NCBI GenBank assembly: GCA_025201705.1 | Contig: MU616841.1 | Coordinates: forward strand, 1-37,164 | Direction of reading: 5' to 3' | Length of the DNA: 37,164 bases | Source of the DNA: Dissophora ornata | Lineage: Eukaryota; Mortierellomycota; Mortierellomycetes; Mortierellales; Mortierellaceae | Shown: piece by piece, positions 33,509 through 37,164 of the stretch | Position numbering within the stretch: the first letter of the stretch is position 1 | How the letters are laid out: every line of letters begins with the position of its first letter | Program-made: the position numbers and the translations under genes | The notes under the pieces: model-generated | Database searches by the model: none | What the model saw: the letters and a program-made list of their open reading frames with translations, nothing else | Told to the model about the DNA's origin: nothing

Positions 33509-34044
33509 CGAAGAAAGTGAGAGAGGGTTGGTGTTTGTTGTTCCTGTTGCATCATTTGTATTATTTACGAGAGCATTAAAATCCAGTTCAGTAATTGATA
33601 TTGGTTGACAATTCAGTGGATTTCAATGAATATCAAGTTGGGATGAACTACTTGCCTCAAAACTTGGCCTATTTAACCCAACACCGTTCGCTCATCTCCT
33701 CTTTGCATCTCATTCTCATTCTCATCCTCATCCTCATCCCATCCTCCACAACATTCACACTTGGTCTGGTCCAGCCGAAGCGCGAGGGTTACAACTAGCA
33801 CACTGGTACATGCACGCGTTTTTATTTCTTTGTCAATTTCCTGCATTGATTCTATCAAAGATACTCCTATTGACCGCCCTCAGTCTCGTTCTTGACTGTA
33901 GGTCGCGTACTATCTCTCTCTAAAACATAATACCCATCGACATTATTGTCACTTCTGAAAACATTGGCAGCAAATATAATCGCCTCTTCACATGTAAAGT
34001 TGCGAGCAACTCTTTTTTTTTTTGTAAATTGCAATTTTCTCTCA

Positions 34045-34086
<42 letters not shown>

Positions 34087-34142
34087 TTCACTCACTCACT
34101 CACACGCATGCTATTTTCTTGTGCACAAATAGATAATCAAAA
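33509..34142. other. Intergenic region with simple repeats before the HET gene
   Basis: This stretch follows TYW1 and leads to the HET-domain gene on the same strand. It holds a TCATTC/TCATCC tandem tract at about 33707-33745 and, just before the HET gene, CT, CA and CACT microsatellites. I see no gene in it. Confidence 0.55.
34040..34106 (+). repeat. Compound CT / CA / CACT microsatellite
   Basis: A run of CT dinucleotides passes into a run of CA and then into a CACT tetranucleotide repeat, ending about 37 bases before the ATG of the HET gene. It lies in the probable leader, so length changes could affect expression. Confidence 0.85.
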
Positions 34143-36587
34143 ATGGCTGCACGGTCTGAAGGCATTTCTCTGATCGGTTCAACAGTTCTAAATTTAGAAA
34201 GAGCTGATGCCATTCTATCCATTCTATCAGGCACTTTCGATCATATTTTGGAGCCTGTACCAGTGACGAACGTCCATGTCCAGGATGGGATCGAGTATGG
34301 TCATGCCATGTTTGGCTACAACGTGACACCCAAACGACGAGAAGACTACATTCACCTTCAGTACATGTATTCCGCCCCTGCCACTACTGGAATGATCGCC
34401 AGCTTCCGTCAGGTTGTAGCAACGTACCAGCAACCTCCAGAGTCAAACACTCGTAGCAGCAACAGCGATAGTAACCCTTTAATGGACAGAGAGGATCACA
34501 CGGAGGTCTACCGTTTACTGCAACACGGGACACAATGCCTACCTGGAGGTTTTATCGAAACTTCCTACGCATACAGTCTTTCGGACAAGAACCTCCATGA
34601 GTACGTGATAGAAAAGACAAAAGAAGACACGGTATTGGGATTTGTGGGTGAGGTGTTAGCGCATAGACTCGTCTATCAAGAATGCGAGGATTTCATTTTG
34701 CGACATCTCTACCTGGTTTGCCGCGTCGCGCTTAATTCTGCAGAGCAGGAGAAAGGAGATATGGCGACATGGCTGCAGGGAGTGGCGGACTGGTCTCTCC
34801 GAACTGCTCGATCATTTGAAGCTGGCGACAGTACTTATCAAGATCAATGCTGTGCGCTGCTGCTCGAAATTGGTGCTATACGGAATCACTCCACCATGGA
34901 TATCTCCCCGGCTTTGACCCACGTCAGTTACATGTTTGATTTCATACGACAAAGCGCTTCCGCTGTGTGTGCTCTTGGACTGATGTGCAGTGGTCTCCCG
35001 GCTTCTCAGCTGTTGTTTCAAGCGGCTCGACTTTCGGAGTCGAGGACACACGGTGATGGCTTGGATATGTACCTATTGGAACGCCATTCCAGATATCGTG
35101 AAATGATTGCAGAATACGGAAAACAGGCTGGACTATGCTATGGCAGAGTATACCAGTGGGTTACAGCGAATTGGCCGCATGGTTTCACGTTTGCAGAGTA
35201 CTGTCGAAGGGATCGCCGAGAGCAAGTAACCAAGCGAACAGGCAAGGTGGATGTGATCGACACGCAGCATTTGGACTGTGTATCGAGGTGTGAACATGGA
35301 AAGTCCACTAGTGCTGGACATGCTGGACATATGCCATGGTGCAAGGGCCATAAAAAGACTATGATCCTATGGTCCAAAGGCTGCAAGGAGACTACGATTC
35401 CTGTTCCAGAGCACGACGGTATCAGGCTTGTGGTGTTTGATACTTTCCAGAAAAAGCTACGCCATTTGAAAAATGGAGAGACCTATGTTGCAATATCCCA
35501 TGTCTGGGGACAGCGGCTATTTGGGCAGGATACGAGGACCTTGGGTCAATGTGCTCTTTCGGAACTCAAGAGACTCGCTGCCTATAAAGGTGTAGAGTGT
35601 GTATGGCTCGACACGCTCTGTGTACCAAGTGATCCTGTGGCGCGTAGGAATTGCATTGATGGGATGCGATCCATCTATCAAGATGCGGCATGCGTAGCCG
35701 TGTATGACAAAGGAATCATGACCGCAGATGCCACGGATACACTAGGATTCGCCTTTGAAGTGTCGATTAGCGACTGGAACTCTCGTGTGTGGACACTACA
35801 GGAAGGACTCTTGAATAGGACCGTCATATATGCGCAGAAGAAGGAGTACATCCCACATATGAAACCGAGGGTGCATTCATTCTTCCTGTGGCATACAGAC
35901 CATGTAGCTTATGCTATGCTTGAACATATTGCGCATGGTTCTATCCAGGAAATAGACCCGCATACTATCTTCAGCATGGCCGCAGGGAGAACGACGTCGC
36001 ACGACGTTGACTATGTTTGCGGCCTTGGAGCACTATTGCCCCAACCACTTGCGCGTATCGGCGCTGATCTCAACACAGCGGTCGTGGCCATGGCACAAAC
36101 ATTTGCCACAGTGGATATTGGGTTGCTGTGCTCTAATAGCCCACGGTCGAACGTTGAAGGGTATTGTTGGATGCCTCTAGGATGCAAAGATATTGGTCAA
36201 GTCACTACGTCTGGCGTTATTGGGACCGTGCTTGACAAGGGCCTACGCGTGGAGGCTGACGCATTTCAGATTGTCAAACTTTACCGAGTTAGTAGCTTGC
36301 CCCCAGAGCTTTCAGAAATACGTGTGTTTGGGGGCGAATATCTGTTTACAGACGAACAAATCATTTTAGCAACACCAAAGGATATCAGTTTAGATACGAC
36401 TTATGATTTCATCTGTGGATATGGCGATCACAGAGCGGCTGGGGGTTTCCTTGTTACGAAAAATAGCAATGATGTGGTCCAGTACGTAACATCAGCGATT
36501 GCATACGGTCGACTTTGCCTCTCCAAAAAAACCTATGTCATTGGCGGCCCTGGAGAGTGTTCCGTCAGTGGAGAGCCGACAGATTAG
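34143..36587 (+). CDS. HET-domain protein
   Basis: A single exon encodes 814 residues, starting in a good context (AAAATGGC). Residues about 448-600 match the HET domain (PF06985): YVAISHVWG at 448-456, CVWLDTLCV near 486-494, SIYQDAACVAVYDK, and DWNSRVWTLQEG with W545, R548, W550, Q553 and E554. In ascomycetes this domain causes cell death in heterokaryon incompatibility and sits in immune-like receptors. The N-terminal 440 residues and C-terminal 210 residues do not resemble a domain I recognise; the N-terminal part has His/Cys-rich stretches at about 377-420. No NACHT, WD40 or ankyrin part is visible. Unlike most neighbours it has no intron and uses more A/T-ending codons. An immune-like role is inferred by family only. 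Confidence 0.85.
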   Translation: MAARSEGISLIGSTVLNLERADAILSILSGTFDHILEPVPVTNVHVQDGIEYGHAMFGYNVTPKRREDYIHLQYMYSAPATTGMIASFRQVVATYQQPPESNTRSSNSDSNPLMDREDHTEVYRLLQHGTQCLPGGFIETSYAYSLSDKNLHEYVIEKTKEDTVLGFVGEVLAHRLVYQECEDFILRHLYLVCRVALNSAEQEKGDMATWLQGVADWSLRTARSFEAGDSTYQDQCCALLLEIGAIRNHSTMDISPALTHVSYMFDFIRQSASAVCALGLMCSGLPASQLLFQAARLSESRTHGDGLDMYLLERHSRYREMIAEYGKQAGLCYGRVYQWVTANWPHGFTFAEYCRRDRREQVTKRTGKVDVIDTQHLDCVSRCEHGKSTSAGHAGHMPWCKGHKKTMILWSKGCKETTIPVPEHDGIRLVVFDTFQKKLRHLKNGETYVAISHVWGQRLFGQDTRTLGQCALSELKRLAAYKGVECVWLDTLCVPSDPVARRNCIDGMRSIYQDAACVAVYDKGIMTADATDTLGFAFEVSISDWNSRVWTLQEGLLNRTVIYAQKKEYIPHMKPRVHSFFLWHTDHVAYAMLEHIAHGSIQEIDPHTIFSMAAGRTTSHDVDYVCGLGALLPQPLARIGADLNTAVVAMAQTFATVDIGLLCSNSPRSNVEGYCWMPLGCKDIGQVTTSGVIGTVLDKGLRVEADAFQIVKLYRVSSLPPELSEIRVFGGEYLFTDEQIILATPKDISLDTTYDFICGYGDHRAAGGFLVTKNSNDVVQYVTSAIAYGRLCLSKKTYVIGGPGECSVSGEPTD

Positions 36588-36759
36588 CTACAGCGGGCAT
36601 CAAATCCCGCTCACATATTCGGTTGGAATACGGCACCTTCCTTGGACATATTATTCGCGAAGCCAGATATCGGCAAGGCACGACAACACGAACCCCAAAA
36701 TAAACAGACGTCAAAAATTTTGGTTCACTAATACGCGCGCGTCCTTCTCCCTTGAAAAT

Positions 36760-37080
36760 GGTGGAACGGGAGGGAGCAGCTCTTGTGATGATAGATCGTA
36801 CGCAATGATAATCCGTGTGTAGATTCACCAAAACACACTTCCCGGTAACTACAGTCGAGAACTATCACCGACCATGGTTTCAGCAGCCAAGTACATCGGT
36901 GGAGTGAGAAGGGAGCATTTCTTGCGGCGATAGATCGTGCGCGATGATAATTCCTGTGTAGCTTCAACAAAACACATCCCTCGCCCGTAAAAATGACATT
37001 CCCAGGAAGCTACAATCGAGATCTATCGCCCATTAAGGTTTAGCAGCTTCAAACGTCGGTGGAGCGAGATATTGCTGGTT
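36760..37080 (+). repeat. Tandem repeat, two units of about 138 and 160 bp plus a partial third, with nested inverted arms
   Basis: Units begin at GGTGGA: 36760, 36898 and 37058 (partial). Units one and two share many blocks, such as GATAGATCGT, ATGATAAT and CAAAACACA, with about a quarter of positions different. Unit two holds nested inverted repeats: GGCGATAGATC at 36926-36936 pairs with GATCTATCGCC at 37020-37030, and TGTAGCTTC at 36957-36965 pairs with GAAGCTACA at 37006-37014. Unit one keeps a weaker version of the same fold. No open frame of note is present. Confidence 0.75.
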
Positions 37081-37164
37081 TTTTTTTTTTTTAATGACAT
37101 GTCTCTCTGGTTTAATAACGCGACGAAAACAAAGCCAAAATCCTCTGTCGGAATCTACCTCCTC

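Overview
The window looks like a chromosomal piece of an early-diverging filamentous fungus, most probably Mortierellomycota (Mortierella or a relative). The grounds are short GT-AG introns in nearly every gene, a local family of F-box/LRR genes, AATAAA-type 3' signals, CT-rich leaders, and typical fungal housekeeping genes (GET4, GRR1, a CRT10-family gene, TYW1). The lineage is an inference from protein style, not a database result. No tRNA, rRNA, CRISPR array or complete transposon was recognised. I rebuilt the gene models by joining reading frames at splice sites whose phases agree; the exon positions are in each entry.

Layout. 72-4410 (+): a five-exon gene for a 1286-residue fusion of a cholesterol-oxidase-type GMC flavoenzyme with an alpha/beta hydrolase whose nucleophile position is Cys. 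5123-7235 (+): a PIN/auxin-efflux-type carrier with one GC-AG intron. 7372-9916 (-): a seven-exon amino acid transporter of the AVT/SLC38 type, convergent with the carrier. Both transporters have an acidic dileucine motif in a soluble loop, which hints at the vacuole. 11290-15035 (+): three tandem F-box/LRR paralogues, of which only the middle one (12137-13549) is intact. 15225-16440 (+): a two-exon protein with a C-terminal WRKY-GCM1-like zinc finger and a repetitive N-terminal half.

18096-21386 (+): a GRR1-type F-box/LRR subunit of an SCF ubiquitin ligase with a long low-complexity tail. 21518-24806 (-): a CRT10-family WD40 protein with a large acidic insert. 25474-27147 (+): GET4 of the tail-anchored protein insertion pathway, divergent from the CRT10 gene. 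28521-30399 (+): a membrane-anchored alginate-lyase-family protein. 30653-33508 (+): TYW1, the flavodoxin/radical-SAM enzyme of wybutosine synthesis. 34143-36587 (+): a single-exon 814-residue HET-domain protein, followed from 36760 by tandem repeats of about 140-160 bp with nested inverted arms.

The genes do not form one pathway; this is mostly ordinary eukaryotic gene order. The accessory parts are the decaying F-box cluster with the neighbouring zinc-finger gene (11.3-16.4 kb) and the HET gene with its flanking repeats (34-37 kb). The least ordinary proteins are the oxidase-hydrolase fusion, the GCM-like zinc-finger protein and the HET protein.
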